Part shown: piece by piece, positions 48,847 to 63,067 of the stretch
Position numbering within the stretch: position 1 is the stretch's first letter
Layout: every line of letters starts with the position of its first letter
Source of the DNA: Lactococcus garvieae
GTDB taxonomy: Bacteria > Bacillota > Bacilli > Lactobacillales > Streptococcaceae
Assembly: GCF_016027715.1 (NCBI RefSeq)
Contig: NZ_CP065691.1
Location: forward strand, 62,001-126,000
DNA: 64,000 nt
Direction of reading: 5' to 3'
Made by a program: the position numbers and the translations under genes
Notes under the pieces: model-generated
Databases searched by the model: none
What the model saw: only the letters and a program-made list of their open reading frames with translations
What the model was told of the DNA's origin: nothing

Positions 48847-49353
48847 ATGCTTACTACATTATTAGAAACTGCTCCGAACACAGTTCTTGGTAATATTATC
48901 GTTGTCAGCGGTGCATTCATCATCTTGCTGATCTTGGTTCGTAAATTCGCATGGGGTGCCATCACTGGTATCTTTGAAGAACGTGCAAAAAAAATCAGTA
49001 ACGATATTACAACTGCAGAACTGTCAAAAAAAGAAGCAGAAACATTATTAGCACAACGTGAAAATGAACTTGCAGGTTCAAAAGAAGAAGCTGCACACAT
49101 TATCCAAACAGCCAACGATACAGCTAAACAAAATCGTGCAAATATCTTGGCAACAGCCAATGATGAAGCAGCGAATGTTAAAAAACGTGCTCAAGAAGAC
49201 ATTGAACAAGAGCGCAAAGAAGCCCTCAGTTCAGTTAAAGGGGATGTTGCTGATATTTCAGTACAGATTGCTGAGAAACTTATTGGTCAATCTTTGGACA
49301 CACAAGCACAATCAGAACTTATTGACAGCTATATTGCTAAGCTTGGCGAATAG
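48847..49353 (+). CDS. atpF: ATP synthase F0 subunit b
   Basis: 168 residues: one N-terminal membrane helix (about 16-35) and a long charged coiled coil that forms the peripheral stalk. AAAGGAG lies just upstream. It binds AtpH at its C-terminal end. Confidence 0.95.
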   Translation: MLTTLLETAPNTVLGNIIVVSGAFIILLILVRKFAWGAITGIFEERAKKISNDITTAELSKKEAETLLAQRENELAGSKEEAAHIIQTANDTAKQNRANILATANDEAANVKKRAQEDIEQERKEALSSVKGDVADISVQIAEKLIGQSLDTQAQSELIDSYIAKLGE

Positions 49354-49367
49354 GAGGTTGGTTGTAA

Positions 49368-49895
49368 ATGACAACAGTCAGTTCTCAAAAATACAGTAAA
49401 GCCTTGCTTGAAGTTGCGGAAGAACAATCTCAACTAGAAGTTATTCTTGCTGAGGTCAATGAACTTACGCAACTTTTTAAAGAAGATGACCTGGCTTCCT
49501 TCTTTGGAACAGAAGTCTATTCTGCATCAGCAAAGTCTAAAGTCATTGATAGTATTAAGGAAACTTCATCTGATTTGATGAAGAATTTCCTTGATACTGT
49601 ACGCTCAAATGGACGTTTAGCAAATTTAGCAGAGATTCTTGCTGAAATTAAAAATACAGCAGATGACATGTTTAAAATTGCTGATGTAGAGGTTATTACA
49701 AGCGTAAAATTAACTGAAACACAAATCGAAAAATTTGTTGCTCTCGCTAAATCGAAATTTGATTTGAACGAAGTAACAATCGTGAATACAGTAGATGAAA
49801 AGATTGTCGGTGGATTTATCGTAAATTCCCGTGGAAAAATCATTGATGCTTCTGTCAAATCACAATTGGCAAAAATTGCCAAAGAGATTCTCTAA
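49368..49895 (+). CDS. atpH: ATP synthase F1 subunit delta
   Basis: 175 residues. The N-terminal helical domain starts [16 protein letters not shown] and the C-terminal motif is [26 protein letters not shown], as in the OSCP/delta family. It joins F1 to the stalk. AGGAGG precedes the ATG. A 71-base gap with the palindrome AAGAAATTTCTT follows. Confidence 0.95.
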   Translation: MTTVSSQKYSKALLEVAEEQSQLEVILAEVNELTQLFKEDDLASFFGTEVYSASAKSKVIDSIKETSSDLMKNFLDTVRSNGRLANLAEILAEIKNTADDMFKIADVEVITSVKLTETQIEKFVALAKSKFDLNEVTIVNTVDEKIVGGFIVNSRGKIIDASVKSQLAKIAKEIL

Positions 49896-49927
49896 GAGTC
49901 TCTTCTTTTGGGAAAGAAATTTCTTAA

Positions 49928-51475
<1,548 letters not shown>

Positions 51476-51486
51476 GGAGGTTCATT

Positions 51487-52368
51487 ATGGGCGCTTCACT
51501 TAGCGAAATTAAATCAAAAATTGCTTCAACAGAAAAAACAAGTCATATCACTGGAGCCATGCAAATGGTTTCCGCAGCTAAACTTCAAAAATCTGAAAAA
51601 GTTGCCAAAACTTATCAGATTTATGCAGACAAGGTGCGCCAAGTGACAACTGATTTGGTTGCTGCAGATCGTGGTCCTTCTAAAAATCCAATGATGATCA
51701 AACGTCCTGTCAAAAAGACAGGGTATCTGGTTATTACATCGGATCGAGGCCTTGTAGGAGGTTACAACTCTAATATCTTGAAGTCAGTCATGAATAAATT
51801 ACGTGAAAAACATCAAAGTCCAGAAGAATATAGTATTCTTGCTTTAGGTGGAACAGGAGCAGATTTCTTCCGTTCACGTAAGGTTGAATTATCTTATGAA
51901 TTACGTGGTTTGACTGACCAACCAAGTTTTGATGAAGTTCGTGAAATTGTACGTCAGGCTGTATCACTCTACCAAAATGAAGAGTTCGATCAGCTGTATG
52001 TTTGCTACAATCACCATGTCAATTCTTTGACAAGTGAAGCACGCATGCAAAAAATGTTACCAATCACTTTTGATGAAGCAGAAGAAACAGAAGAAGAAGC
52101 TCCAGTATCACTGGTCAGCTTCGAACTGGAACCTAGCCGCGAAGCTATTTTAGATCAATTATTGCCACAGTATGCTGAAAGCATGATTTATGGAGCAATT
52201 GTTGATGCTAAAACAGCAGAACATGCTGCTGGTATGTCTGCTATGCGTACAGCAACAGATAATGCTAAGACAGTGATTAATGATCTGACGATCCAATACA
52301 ACCGCGCGCGTCAAGCAGCAATTACGCAAGAAATTACGGAAATTGTTGCAGGAGCCTCAGCGCTTTAA
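51487..52368 (+). CDS. atpG: ATP synthase F1 subunit gamma
   Basis: 293 residues. The N-terminal coiled coil ([19 protein letters not shown]) and C-terminal [31 protein letters not shown] form the rotating central shaft. AAGGAGG precedes the ATG. Confidence 0.96.
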   Translation: MGASLSEIKSKIASTEKTSHITGAMQMVSAAKLQKSEKVAKTYQIYADKVRQVTTDLVAADRGPSKNPMMIKRPVKKTGYLVITSDRGLVGGYNSNILKSVMNKLREKHQSPEEYSILALGGTGADFFRSRKVELSYELRGLTDQPSFDEVREIVRQAVSLYQNEEFDQLYVCYNHHVNSLTSEARMQKMLPITFDEAEETEEEAPVSLVSFELEPSREAILDQLLPQYAESMIYGAIVDAKTAEHAAGMSAMRTATDNAKTVINDLTIQYNRARQAAITQEITEIVAGASAL

Positions 52369-52403
52369 GCACGTGGTAACCTTTCTAAAAGAATTAAAGA
52401 TAG

Positions 52404-53837
<1,434 letters not shown>

Positions 53838-53854
53838 GATAGGAGGTTGCTGAA

Positions 53855-54280
53855 ATGAGTGAAAATGTCATGGCTATACAAGTCATCACTCCCGCGGGTG
53901 TCGTTTACGACCACCATGCAACCTACATTCTTGCGCACACTCTTGGTGGAGACATGGGTATCTTGCCTAACATGATCTCAACCATTGCTGGTTTACAGAT
54001 TAGTGAGCTTAAGGTGCGCCGTCCTGATGATATGAATCACGTTGATTATATTGCTGTAAATGGTGGTATTATTGAGGTCAAAGATAGCTTGATTACAATT
54101 ATTGCAGATTCTGCTGAGCGTAATCGTGATATTGATGTTCCGCGTGCAGAACGTGCCAAACTCCGAGCTGAAAAAGAGCTTGAAGAAGCGAAAGCAGCAC
54201 ATAAGAGTGATGAAGCGAGACGTGCAGAAGTTGCACTTCATCGTGCGATTAACCGTTTGAATGTATCAAAACATAATTAA
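53855..54280 (+). CDS. atpC: ATP synthase F1 subunit epsilon
   Basis: 141 residues: an N-terminal beta-sandwich ([17 protein letters not shown]) and a C-terminal helical hairpin that can inhibit ATP hydrolysis. AGGAGG precedes the ATG. Last gene of the operon, followed by a terminator. Confidence 0.96.
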   Translation: MSENVMAIQVITPAGVVYDHHATYILAHTLGGDMGILPNMISTIAGLQISELKVRRPDDMNHVDYIAVNGGIIEVKDSLITIIADSAERNRDIDVPRAERAKLRAEKELEEAKAAHKSDEARRAEVALHRAINRLNVSKHN

Positions 54281-54285
54281 TAAAC

Positions 54286-54315
54286 AAAAAAACATCCAAT
54301 ACTGGATGTTTTTTT
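54286..54315 (+). terminator. atp operon terminator
   Basis: AAAAAAACATCC and GGATGTTTTTTT pair around AATACT. Confidence 0.85.
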
Positions 54316-54455
54316 AATGTAATTGTAACAAAAAAACTTGATTTAAAATGTTAGAATGTAAATCTAAATACAAATTTTACGTATAGTTTTGTAAAGTATT
54401 ACGAAAATGATTAATATAACGTATTTGTTATTTTGATACTAAGAGGAGGTAAAGC

Positions 54456-55142
54456 ATGGGGAAGGAGGAGAGTGCAGGTATTCAGCACTGCCAGAAGCTA
54501 TTGAAAGCGTTAGAAGCTTTAGAAGAAATATTTACACAATTTGATACTTTAGAAATTGATTTTGTAACCGAAGCTCAGCGAAAAATTAACCATCGTTCAG
54601 CTCTAACAGCTTTTATCTTACCAATGCTTGTCCTGTCTTTTTATCTTACGAATGATTTTGCCTTTGTTGATAATGTAGCTGAGCGTTCTATATTGCAAAC
54701 TTTTTTAGGAACTTTTATTGTCAGCTTTTCTCTATGGGCCTTGGGGATTTATTTAAATAGTTTTTTCAAAAAACTGTTTGGTAGCGATTCTCTGCCGATT
54801 GGTCAAAAATCTTTGGCTAAACAGCTTTTTCCCAAGTACAGTCGAAAAAGAGAAAAAATGATTACAGATATGGAAATGCTTTTAGATTGTGAAGCTTTGA
54901 AAAATACACCAATTCCAGAAAAATATCTTAATCTAAAAAGTTTGAACTATATTACTGAAACCTTAAGGCTCGAAGAAGCTTCTACTTTGAAAGAAGCAGT
55001 GGAATTATTGGATTTAGAAATAAAAAATTCACGAGTACAATGTACCTTGACGGAGAAAGCCAGCACACTTCGAGCAGAAGAGATTATTAATGGAGGCATC
55101 AGCCAAACGCTCTTTGAACAGTGGCTCAAAGAACGTATATGA
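54456..55142 (+). CDS. Two-span membrane protein of unknown function
   Basis: 228 residues. A charged N-terminal helix (1-45) precedes two membrane spans (about 50-68 and 84-106), followed by a cytoplasmic, charged C-terminal region of about 120 residues. I recognise no family. GAGGAGG precedes the ATG and a leader of about 130 AT-rich bases precedes that. The next gene is also unrecognised, and the pair sits between the atp operon and the dehydrogenase gene, a spot that may vary between strains. Confidence 0.75.
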   Translation: MGKEESAGIQHCQKLLKALEALEEIFTQFDTLEIDFVTEAQRKINHRSALTAFILPMLVLSFYLTNDFAFVDNVAERSILQTFLGTFIVSFSLWALGIYLNSFFKKLFGSDSLPIGQKSLAKQLFPKYSRKREKMITDMEMLLDCEALKNTPIPEKYLNLKSLNYITETLRLEEASTLKEAVELLDLEIKNSRVQCTLTEKASTLRAEEIINGGISQTLFEQWLKERI

Positions 55143-55242
55143 AACCTTAGATATAACTGTGGAGAAAATATTTGGAGTAAGAGTTATTCACAGTTTGAAG
55201 GATGCTTAGTATAAAAAGATGAGAGAGGAGCTTTAATTTTAT

Positions 55243-56358
55243 ATGAGAAAGAACATAAAAGGATTCGTTTTGATGGGTGCCTTAATAATAGGTATCTTTG
55301 CAAACATAGGAAAAATTGAAGCATCTTCCATTGCCACAGATGACTCGTCACATACAGCAGGAACATCCAATGCTTTACTGGATCCTGCAACTTCCTCAAG
55401 CCCGCTTCAATCAGAGATATATTTCAGTTTTCAATGGGGAGAAGCTATCCCTAATGCTACGCTACCCGAAGCATTCACACAAAGGGGGGAGCTAAAAACA
55501 AGAATAATTCCCCCTGTAATTTCCCTTCCTAAAGATATTACCATTCAGCAAGTGGCTAACCATCAAGGCATTGTATATGCTACTCTAGAAGAGGCCTGTC
55601 GCTCAACTCAGTATACAGCAAAGGGTGTAAGTTTTGTAATTTATTTGGTCAAAGACGTATCTACAATTGAAGGAGAAACAGCAGTAACGCCAGACGTGCC
55701 AAATCCAGAGTCTATAGCACCACCAAATCCGATTACTCCAACAGTACCAACCAATCCAGAAACTCCAGATATTGTCATACCCCCCACAATAACTGAACCG
55801 CCGAAGCCAATTACCCCGACGGCCCCACCCATTGATCCCGATATCACGCTACCACCAGTCCCAATAGACCCACCAAAACCGGTTACTCCAACAGCACCCC
55901 CTGTCAATCCTGTAACCCCCGATATCACTCTGCCACTAGTGACAGTAGATCCGCCAAAACCACTCACCCCGATAGCCCCACCTACATCACATGAGAAAAA
56001 AGTAGACGTGCCCACCAAAGAAAAAAATGAACCTAAAAAACTAAAACCGACTACAGTAAAGAAAGTTAACGATAGAAAAGAGCCAAATGTCGGCCCCACT
56101 TATTCGACTAGAGAAACTTTTCCTGCTCAATCCTTAACTTTAGTCCCTCAATCCACAGCCTACTTGGTAGATAATACTGCTGAAGGAGAATTAAGACAGC
56201 AATTGCCTCATGTAGCTGAAAAAGTCGCTTCTCGTAAGCATGCTATTGCAGTTAACGCCGCAGGTGCTGGGGGCGTCGTTACCGGTATCGGTACCTCTGC
56301 TTTACTGCTAAGTGCGTTGAAAAAAATAGGTTGGTTACGTCACTTCTTTAGTCAATAA
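55243..56358 (+). CDS. Exported proline/threonine-rich surface protein
   Basis: 371 residues. Signal peptide 1-28 (MRKNIKGFVLMGALIIGIFANIG, with a likely cut near EASS), then a domain of about 120 residues with no known match. A proline-rich stalk (about 148-255) follows, with repeats of the type PPKPxTPTAPP and DITLPPV, then a basic segment and a hydrophobic C-terminal stretch (GAGGVVTGIGTSALLL) ending in basic WLRHFFSQ. There is no LPxTG motif, so anchoring is probably by the C-terminal membrane helix. Codons CCC and ACC are unusually common compared with neighbours. Confidence 0.72.
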   Translation: MRKNIKGFVLMGALIIGIFANIGKIEASSIATDDSSHTAGTSNALLDPATSSSPLQSEIYFSFQWGEAIPNATLPEAFTQRGELKTRIIPPVISLPKDITIQQVANHQGIVYATLEEACRSTQYTAKGVSFVIYLVKDVSTIEGETAVTPDVPNPESIAPPNPITPTVPTNPETPDIVIPPTITEPPKPITPTAPPIDPDITLPPVPIDPPKPVTPTAPPVNPVTPDITLPLVTVDPPKPLTPIAPPTSHEKKVDVPTKEKNEPKKLKPTTVKKVNDRKEPNVGPTYSTRETFPAQSLTLVPQSTAYLVDNTAEGELRQQLPHVAEKVASRKHAIAVNAAGAGGVVTGIGTSALLLSALKKIGWLRHFFSQ

Positions 56359-56360
56359 AA

Positions 56361-56390
56361 GAAAAAATCTCTGAAAAAGGGGATTTTTTT
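56361..56390 (+). terminator. Terminator after the proline-rich protein gene
   Basis: AAAAAATCTC and GGGATTTTTT pair with one G-U around TGAAAAAG and a further T-run follows. Confidence 0.55.
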
Positions 56391-56399
56391 TGATACAAT
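56391..56399 (+). promoter_or_regulatory. Promoter of the dehydrogenase gene, extended -10
   Basis: TGATACAAT, 45 bases before ATG 56445. AAAGGAG lies between them. Confidence 0.5.
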
Positions 56400-56444
56400 G
56401 AAACAAGTAAGGGGAGCTTTCCTCTATATTAAAAGGAGATTCAG

Positions 56445-57362
56445 ATGCGTAAAGTAGGTATAATTGGTTTAGGAAATGTCGGAGCGATGATTGCTCAAAT
56501 GATTGTGCAAGCAGGTTATGTTGATGAATTAGTCCTCATTGATAAAAATACAGCAAAATCAAAGGCAGAAGCTTTTGACATGTTAGATGCTGCAAGCTTA
56601 CTGAATAGTCACACAAAGATTACGGTTGGAGATTATCCAGATCTTACAGATGCAGAAGTTGTTATTTCAGCCTTGGGACATATCAAAGCTTTGGATGCTC
56701 AAGACCGCTTCCAAGAACTTAAAATCAATACACCAATGGTTAAAGCTGTAGCCGATGAAATAAATGCTTCAGGTTTTAAAGGTGTATTCTTAATTGTGAC
56801 AAATCCAAATGATGTGATTGCACAACTTTATTCACAAGCACTTAATCTTCCAAAAAATAAAGTTTTTGGCACAGGAACTTATTTGGATTCAGCACGTTTG
56901 CACCGCTACATTGCTGAAGAAGCTGGTGTAGATGCACGAAGTGTGAATGGTTATATGCTGGGTGAGCATGGTGATTCACAGTTTGCGGCGTGGTCGACAG
57001 TTACTATTGGTGGGGTACCATTTGAAAAAACAGCTGCTAAGAATAAATTTGATCTTGAAATTATTGAAAATTCAGCACGTCATGGTGGTTTTGTAGTCTA
57101 TGAAGGTAAAGGCTATACAAACTTTGCTATTGCAGCAGCTTCAGTGAGCCTGATGAACTTGATTCTCTCTGATGCTAAGGCAGCGGTCGTTTGCTCACAC
57201 TATGATGCTGAACTAGATGCTTACTTATCAACACCAGCGCTTGTTGGTCGTGAAGGTGTACAAGCGTATCCAGGATTTATTGAAAGTCTATCTAAAGATG
57301 AAGCGGATAAGTTAAAAGAATCTGCACATGAAATCCAAGAAAAAATTAAAAAATTCAGCTAA
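56445..57362 (+). CDS. L-2-hydroxyacid (hydroxyisocaproate type) dehydrogenase, LDH family
   Basis: 305 residues. The NAD site is GLGNVG at 8-13, the substrate arginine is R151 in LDSARLH and the catalytic histidine is H175 in LGEHGDSQF. The mobile-loop sequence SALGHIKALDAQDRFQELK resembles L-hydroxyisocaproate dehydrogenase rather than lactate dehydrogenase (which has GANQKPGE). It probably reduces branched 2-ketoacids from amino acid breakdown. It has its own promoter and terminator. Confidence 0.85.
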   Translation: MRKVGIIGLGNVGAMIAQMIVQAGYVDELVLIDKNTAKSKAEAFDMLDAASLLNSHTKITVGDYPDLTDAEVVISALGHIKALDAQDRFQELKINTPMVKAVADEINASGFKGVFLIVTNPNDVIAQLYSQALNLPKNKVFGTGTYLDSARLHRYIAEEAGVDARSVNGYMLGEHGDSQFAAWSTVTIGGVPFEKTAAKNKFDLEIIENSARHGGFVVYEGKGYTNFAIAAASVSLMNLILSDAKAAVVCSHYDAELDAYLSTPALVGREGVQAYPGFIESLSKDEADKLKESAHEIQEKIKKFS

Positions 57363-57380
57363 GATATAGCATAAATATTT

Positions 57381-57409
57381 AAGCCTCTTGGACTGCAAGA
57401 GGTTTTTTT
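57381..57409 (+). terminator. Terminator after the dehydrogenase gene
   Basis: AAGCCTCTTG and CAAGAGGTTT pair around GACTG, with a T-run. Confidence 0.8.
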
Positions 57410-57477
57410 GTCTGTTAAATTACTTTGAAATAAAGTATAATATTAAGGTATACACAGTTAGAAGATAGGGTGAATTC

Positions 57478-58182
57478 ATGGTTGAAATTTATTTAGTAAG
57501 ACACGGAAAAACAATGTTCAATACAATCGGGCGTGCACAAGGTTGGTCAGATACACCATTGACGGCAGAGGGTGAACGTGGTGCCATGGAATTAGGGTTA
57601 GGTTTCAAGGAAAAAGGATTGAAATTTGATCGCGCTTATTCGTCGGATTCGGGACGAACCATTCAAACAATGGGATTCATCCTGGAACATTCAGAAAATC
57701 AAAATATTCCTTATAAGATGGATAAACGTATCCGGGAATGGTGCTTTGGCTCTTTTGATGGTGGCTATGATGGTGAACTTTTTGATGGCGTTCTTCCTAT
57801 TATATTTGCTGAAAAAGGTATGAAGGACTCTGGTCGTTTTCCTACAGATGAGGAACTTGCGCGTGCAATATACGAAGTAGACACAGCAGGATGGGCCGAA
57901 ACTTGGGAAGAACTTTCTGGACGCATTATGTCAGGTTTTGGTGAGATGGCTGCAGAGTCAGAAGCGGCTGGAGCAAAAAACATCGTCATTGTCAGCCATG
58001 GCATGACTATTGCGAGCTATGTTAAAATGCTTCGTCCTGATGAAGAGCGCCCACATGACTTAGACAATGGTTCTGTAACGCATCTTACTTTTGAAAATGG
58101 TCAATTTAAAATTGGTGAAGTTGGATCAATGTTTTACCGTAAACTCGGGGCAGAAGTGTTAAAAAATGCAAAGAAAAACTAA
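57478..58182 (+). CDS. Histidine phosphatase / phosphoglycerate mutase family protein
   Basis: 234 residues. The phosphohistidine motif RHG is at 8-10 (VEIYLVRHGKTMFN) and the second histidine is in IVSHGMTIASY. The 2,3-bisphosphoglycerate-dependent mutase fold is shared with broad phosphatases, and the short length and lack of the mutase insertion favour a phosphatase. TATAAT at 57436 is the probable -10. The next gene starts inside its last codons. Confidence 0.85.
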   Translation: MVEIYLVRHGKTMFNTIGRAQGWSDTPLTAEGERGAMELGLGFKEKGLKFDRAYSSDSGRTIQTMGFILEHSENQNIPYKMDKRIREWCFGSFDGGYDGELFDGVLPIIFAEKGMKDSGRFPTDEELARAIYEVDTAGWAETWEELSGRIMSGFGEMAAESEAAGAKNIVIVSHGMTIASYVKMLRPDEERPHDLDNGSVTHLTFENGQFKIGEVGSMFYRKLGAEVLKNAKKN

Positions 58183-58969
58183 AAAAAGAAAATTAAATAA
58201 AAGTAAAGTGATTGGGAGTATTCTTGTTCTTATAGCTTTCATTGGTATCTGTGTATTCACTGTGAGCAAGCTTAAAACCCGAGATACTAATCAACCAGAA
58301 ACATCTCTTACAACCACTGCATCAAGTACGTCAAACCCTTCAAGTTCAGAATCCGAAAGTAAGAAAGCAGACTTACCAGATGCTCATCAATCGGACTGGA
58401 ATCTAATCTTGGTTAATAGAGAAAATCCTAAAGAAGAACTTTCTCCCGACTTAACTACTATAGGTAGTGTGCAGGTGGACAGTCGAATAGCTGAGGCACT
58501 AACAGAATTTTTAGCTGCTGCACAGGCTATTGATCCTTCTGAGCATTTGATTTCTGCTTATCGCTCTGTCGCTTATCAAGAACAGCTATTCAATGGTTAT
58601 GTCGAAAACGAAATGGTGGGAGCGGCAGGGTCAGTAAATAATACCGGCCAAGCTATTTCCCGTGAAGAGGCAGAAGCAAATGTTAAAACTTATTCACAAC
58701 CCGCAGGAAGTTCAGAACATCAGACAGGTTTGGCTGTGGATATGTCAACCATAGATGCGCTGAACCAAAGTCCTGCAGATGTTGTGGAAGAAGTTAAAAA
58801 AATTGCTCCCAATTATGGTTTTGTCTTACGTTTTCCAAAAGGAGGAAAGTCCTCCACAGGTGTAGATTATGAAGACTGGCATTTTCGTTATGTGGGTGTA
58901 GAAAACGCGAAGTATATGACAAAACATAACTTAACGCTTGAACAATATTTAAGGTTATTGCCAGAATAA
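58166..58969 (+). CDS. LdcB/VanY-type D,D- (L,D-) carboxypeptidase
   Basis: 267 residues. A cytoplasmic basic start, one membrane helix (about 14-34), a Ser/Thr-rich linker (40-70), then the M15B zinc peptidase domain with SEHQTGLAVDMS and EDWHFRYVG. It trims the stem peptide of peptidoglycan from outside the cell and resembles LdcB/DacB of streptococci. It overlaps the phosphatase gene by 17 bases. Confidence 0.88.
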   Translation: MQRKTKKRKLNKSKVIGSILVLIAFIGICVFTVSKLKTRDTNQPETSLTTTASSTSNPSSSESESKKADLPDAHQSDWNLILVNRENPKEELSPDLTTIGSVQVDSRIAEALTEFLAAAQAIDPSEHLISAYRSVAYQEQLFNGYVENEMVGAAGSVNNTGQAISREEAEANVKTYSQPAGSSEHQTGLAVDMSTIDALNQSPADVVEEVKKIAPNYGFVLRFPKGGKSSTGVDYEDWHFRYVGVENAKYMTKHNLTLEQYLRLLPE

Positions 58970-59001
58970 ACGGAAAGAAATTCCAAAGGAGTAACGAAAC
59001 T

Positions 59002-59406
59002 ATGCTGAATAAAGCACATCTTATTTTATATGCTAATATCGCCCTATTTATCTACACACTCATGCAGGTATCCCAGAGGCTTTTAGCTGCTCCCAATGCT
59101 TTTACGACTTTTTTTCAAAATACAAGTCGTACAGTAACTCATTTTATCAATCAAACTTTAGCCCCGGTTGCTCAGTGGCAAAACGTTATTCAAGTGCTTC
59201 TCGTTTTTGTGATTATCCTTCTGATTATCCGTTTTTTTCATGTCGGAATCTTACTTTTAGAAATTTGTGCTGGTTTAGTACTCGTTGATTGGCTTTATCA
59301 ATATTTTACACACCAGCAAAATTTGACACTACTCTATCCCCTTGCTGTCCTTTTTATTAGCTTGTTTAGTATCCGCTTTATTGCTAAAGAAATGGCATTA
59401 ATTTAA
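59002..59406 (+). CDS. Small membrane protein of unknown function
   Basis: 134 residues with about four membrane spans, the last two close together, and an amphipathic loop at 32-60. No family is recognised. AAAGGAG precedes ATG 59002. It is co-transcribed with the carboxypeptidase, 32 bases upstream, so a cell-envelope role is a fair guess. The stop is nine bases before the first CIRCE element. Confidence 0.65.
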   Translation: MLNKAHLILYANIALFIYTLMQVSQRLLAAPNAFTTFFQNTSRTVTHFINQTLAPVAQWQNVIQVLLVFVIILLIIRFFHVGILLLEICAGLVLVDWLYQYFTHQQNLTLLYPLAVLFISLFSIRFIAKEMALI

Positions 59407-59414
59407 TAAAATTT

Positions 59415-59450
59415 AAAATTAGCACTCTATAAAAAAGAGTGCTAATTTTT
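59415..59450 (+). promoter_or_regulatory. CIRCE element 1, with terminator shape
   Basis: TTAGCACTC, nine bases, GAGTGCTAA (59419-59445) is a perfect HrcA operator upstream of the -35 box. The helix extends to 13 base pairs (AAAATTAGCACTC) and is followed by TTTTTGGTTTTTTT, so it may also end the upstream transcript. Confidence 0.9.
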
Positions 59451-59461
59451 GGTTTTTTTGC

Positions 59462-59490
59462 TTGACAAGTTATTTGATAAGGGTTATAAT
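59462..59490 (+). promoter_or_regulatory. hrcA operon promoter
   Basis: Perfect TTGACA, a 17-base spacer and a perfect TATAAT, placed exactly between the two CIRCE elements. Confidence 0.9.
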
Positions 59491-59497
59491 AAGATTG

Positions 59498-59524
59498 TTA
59501 GCACTTGGAGGTGTCGAGTGCTAA
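59498..59524 (+). promoter_or_regulatory. CIRCE element 2
   Basis: TTAGCACTT, nine bases, GAGTGCTAA, with one mismatch between arms. It lies in the transcribed leader, 21 bases before ATG 59545. Confidence 0.9.
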
Positions 59525-59544
59525 AATGGAAGAAGGGAGACAAA

Positions 59545-60582
59545 ATGATTACAGAACGGCAGCAACAGATTTTGGATTTGATCGTCTCTCTTTACGCTAA
59601 AGAGCATACTCCAGTTGGTTCTAAAGCTTTATTGGAGCAGATTAAAGCTTCGAGTGCAACCATCAGAAATGATATGAAAGCTCTCGAAAATCTTGGTCTT
59701 ATCCAAAAAGAACATACATCCAGTGGGCGTGTCCCTAGCATTTCTGGTTATAAGTACTTTGTGGAAAATGTATTACGTCTAGAAGAGTTTACACAAAATG
59801 ACCTTTTCCAGATTATGAAGTCATTTGATGGTGAATTTTATCGCTTATCGGATTTATTCGAGAGAGCGAGCGAAGTGCTATCCAGATTGACAGGTTTGAC
59901 ATCTTTTGTACTCAATGTACCTCAAAAAGAGCAAGTCTTGCAGTCTTTTGAGCTAGTTACTTTAGATAACCACTCGATACTAACAGCGATGAGCTTAGCT
60001 ACTGGCGAAATCCGAACCAACCAATTTGTTCTTCCTAAAAGTATGAGTGAGCATGACTTGAAAGTCTTCACTCGTTTAATCAAGGAACGCTTGGTGGGTA
60101 AAAAAGTTCTGGAAGTACATTACGCTTTACGAACTGAAATACCGCAGATTGTACAACGTTATTTCAAAACCACAAGTGAGGTCTTAGAACTTTTTGATTC
60201 AGTCTTTGCGGACTTGCTTACAGAAAAGTTGACCAGCAGTGGTCGGGAGCATGTCTTTGAGTTTGCGACAGATAACCTGTCCGAACTTTACAAACTTTTA
60301 AGCGATGACGCACGTATGGCTCAGGAAATACGTGAATTAACCAATACAGATGAGATGCGTTCGGTTGTTATTGATAATGTATCTTACTTTGCAAACCTCA
60401 CGTTAATCAATCAAAAGTTTGTCATTCCTTACCGAGGTTTGGGTACACTGACTGTGATTGGGCCGGTGGAGCAAGACTATCAAAAAACGCTAAGTACGCT
60501 TGACTTACTTGCTAAAGTCTTAAGTATGAAACTAATGGATTACTATCGCTATCTTGATGGTAATCATTATGAGATAAGTTAA
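59545..60582 (+). CDS. hrcA: Heat-inducible transcription repressor HrcA
   Basis: 345 residues. An N-terminal winged helix (ITERQQQILDLIVSLY, then SSATIRNDMKALENLGLI) binds CIRCE. The C-terminal GAF-like and insertion domains follow. HrcA is kept active by GroEL in the family. The ATG at 59545 follows AAGGGAG. A longer frame upstream would run through the promoter and CIRCE 2. It represses its own operon through the two CIRCE sites above. Confidence 0.95.
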   Translation: MITERQQQILDLIVSLYAKEHTPVGSKALLEQIKASSATIRNDMKALENLGLIQKEHTSSGRVPSISGYKYFVENVLRLEEFTQNDLFQIMKSFDGEFYRLSDLFERASEVLSRLTGLTSFVLNVPQKEQVLQSFELVTLDNHSILTAMSLATGEIRTNQFVLPKSMSEHDLKVFTRLIKERLVGKKVLEVHYALRTEIPQIVQRYFKTTSEVLELFDSVFADLLTEKLTSSGREHVFEFATDNLSELYKLLSDDARMAQEIRELTNTDEMRSVVIDNVSYFANLTLINQKFVIPYRGLGTLTVIGPVEQDYQKTLSTLDLLAKVLSMKLMDYYRYLDGNHYEIS

Positions 60583-60615
60583 CATATGAAATTTTTTAAA
60601 AGAAAAGGAAACAAT

Positions 60616-61158
60616 ATGGCTGAAGAAAATAAAGAAGAACTAAAGAAAAAAGTCCAGGATGAAGAAGTTGTTGAGGAACTTACAGAAGAAGCACTTGAAG
60701 ACATCGTGGAAGAAGAAGTTTCTGAACTTGACGCAGCTGTAGCAAAAGCCGACGAGTGGGAAAATAAATTCTTGCGTGTCAGTGCCGAGATGCAAAATGT
60801 CCAACGTCGTGCAAACGAAGAACGTACAAGTATTTTGAAATACCGTTCGCAAGACTTGGCTAAAAAGATTTTACCAAGTTTGGATAATCTGGAACGTGCA
60901 CTTGCTGTTGAAGGTTTGACAGAAGATGTTAAAAAAGGTTTGGAAATGACGCGTGAAAGTTTGATTAATGCACTTAAAGAAGAAGGTGTGACTGAAGTTG
61001 CAGTCGATGGTCTTTTTGATCCAAACTTCCACATGGCCGTGCAAACTGTTCCAGCGGATGAGGAGCATCCAGCAGATCATGTCGTTCAAGTCTTCCAAAA
61101 AGGCTATCAAATCCACGATCGTATCCTACGCCCAGCAATGGTTGTCGTAGCTCAATAA
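60616..61158 (+). CDS. grpE: Nucleotide exchange factor GrpE
   Basis: 180 residues. An acidic, disordered N-terminus (1-40), the long dimer helix, and the beta-wing domain with [23 protein letters not shown]. It releases ADP from DnaK. I choose ATG 60616 with AAGGAA. The ATG at 60586 would add ten basic residues and is less well supported. Confidence 0.95.
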   Translation: MAEENKEELKKKVQDEEVVEELTEEALEDIVEEEVSELDAAVAKADEWENKFLRVSAEMQNVQRRANEERTSILKYRSQDLAKKILPSLDNLERALAVEGLTEDVKKGLEMTRESLINALKEEGVTEVAVDGLFDPNFHMAVQTVPADEEHPADHVVQVFQKGYQIHDRILRPAMVVVAQ

Positions 61159-61217
61159 GAAATCAAGTGACCGAAATGTCCCTAAACTATAACAAATAGA
61201 TAAAAATAATAAAATAA

Positions 61218-63059
<1,842 letters not shown>

Positions 63060-63067
63060 AGTCAAAT

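Noticed and set aside
55830-55990. CRISPR-like repeat array
   Set aside because: The repeats are in-frame proline codons of uneven length within a coding sequence, without spacers.
55641-56099. Minus-strand 152-codon frame rich in Gly, Val, Ser and Thr
   Set aside because: It is the antisense image of the proline repeat region of the surface protein. It lacks a ribosome binding site and its composition is explained by the repeats.
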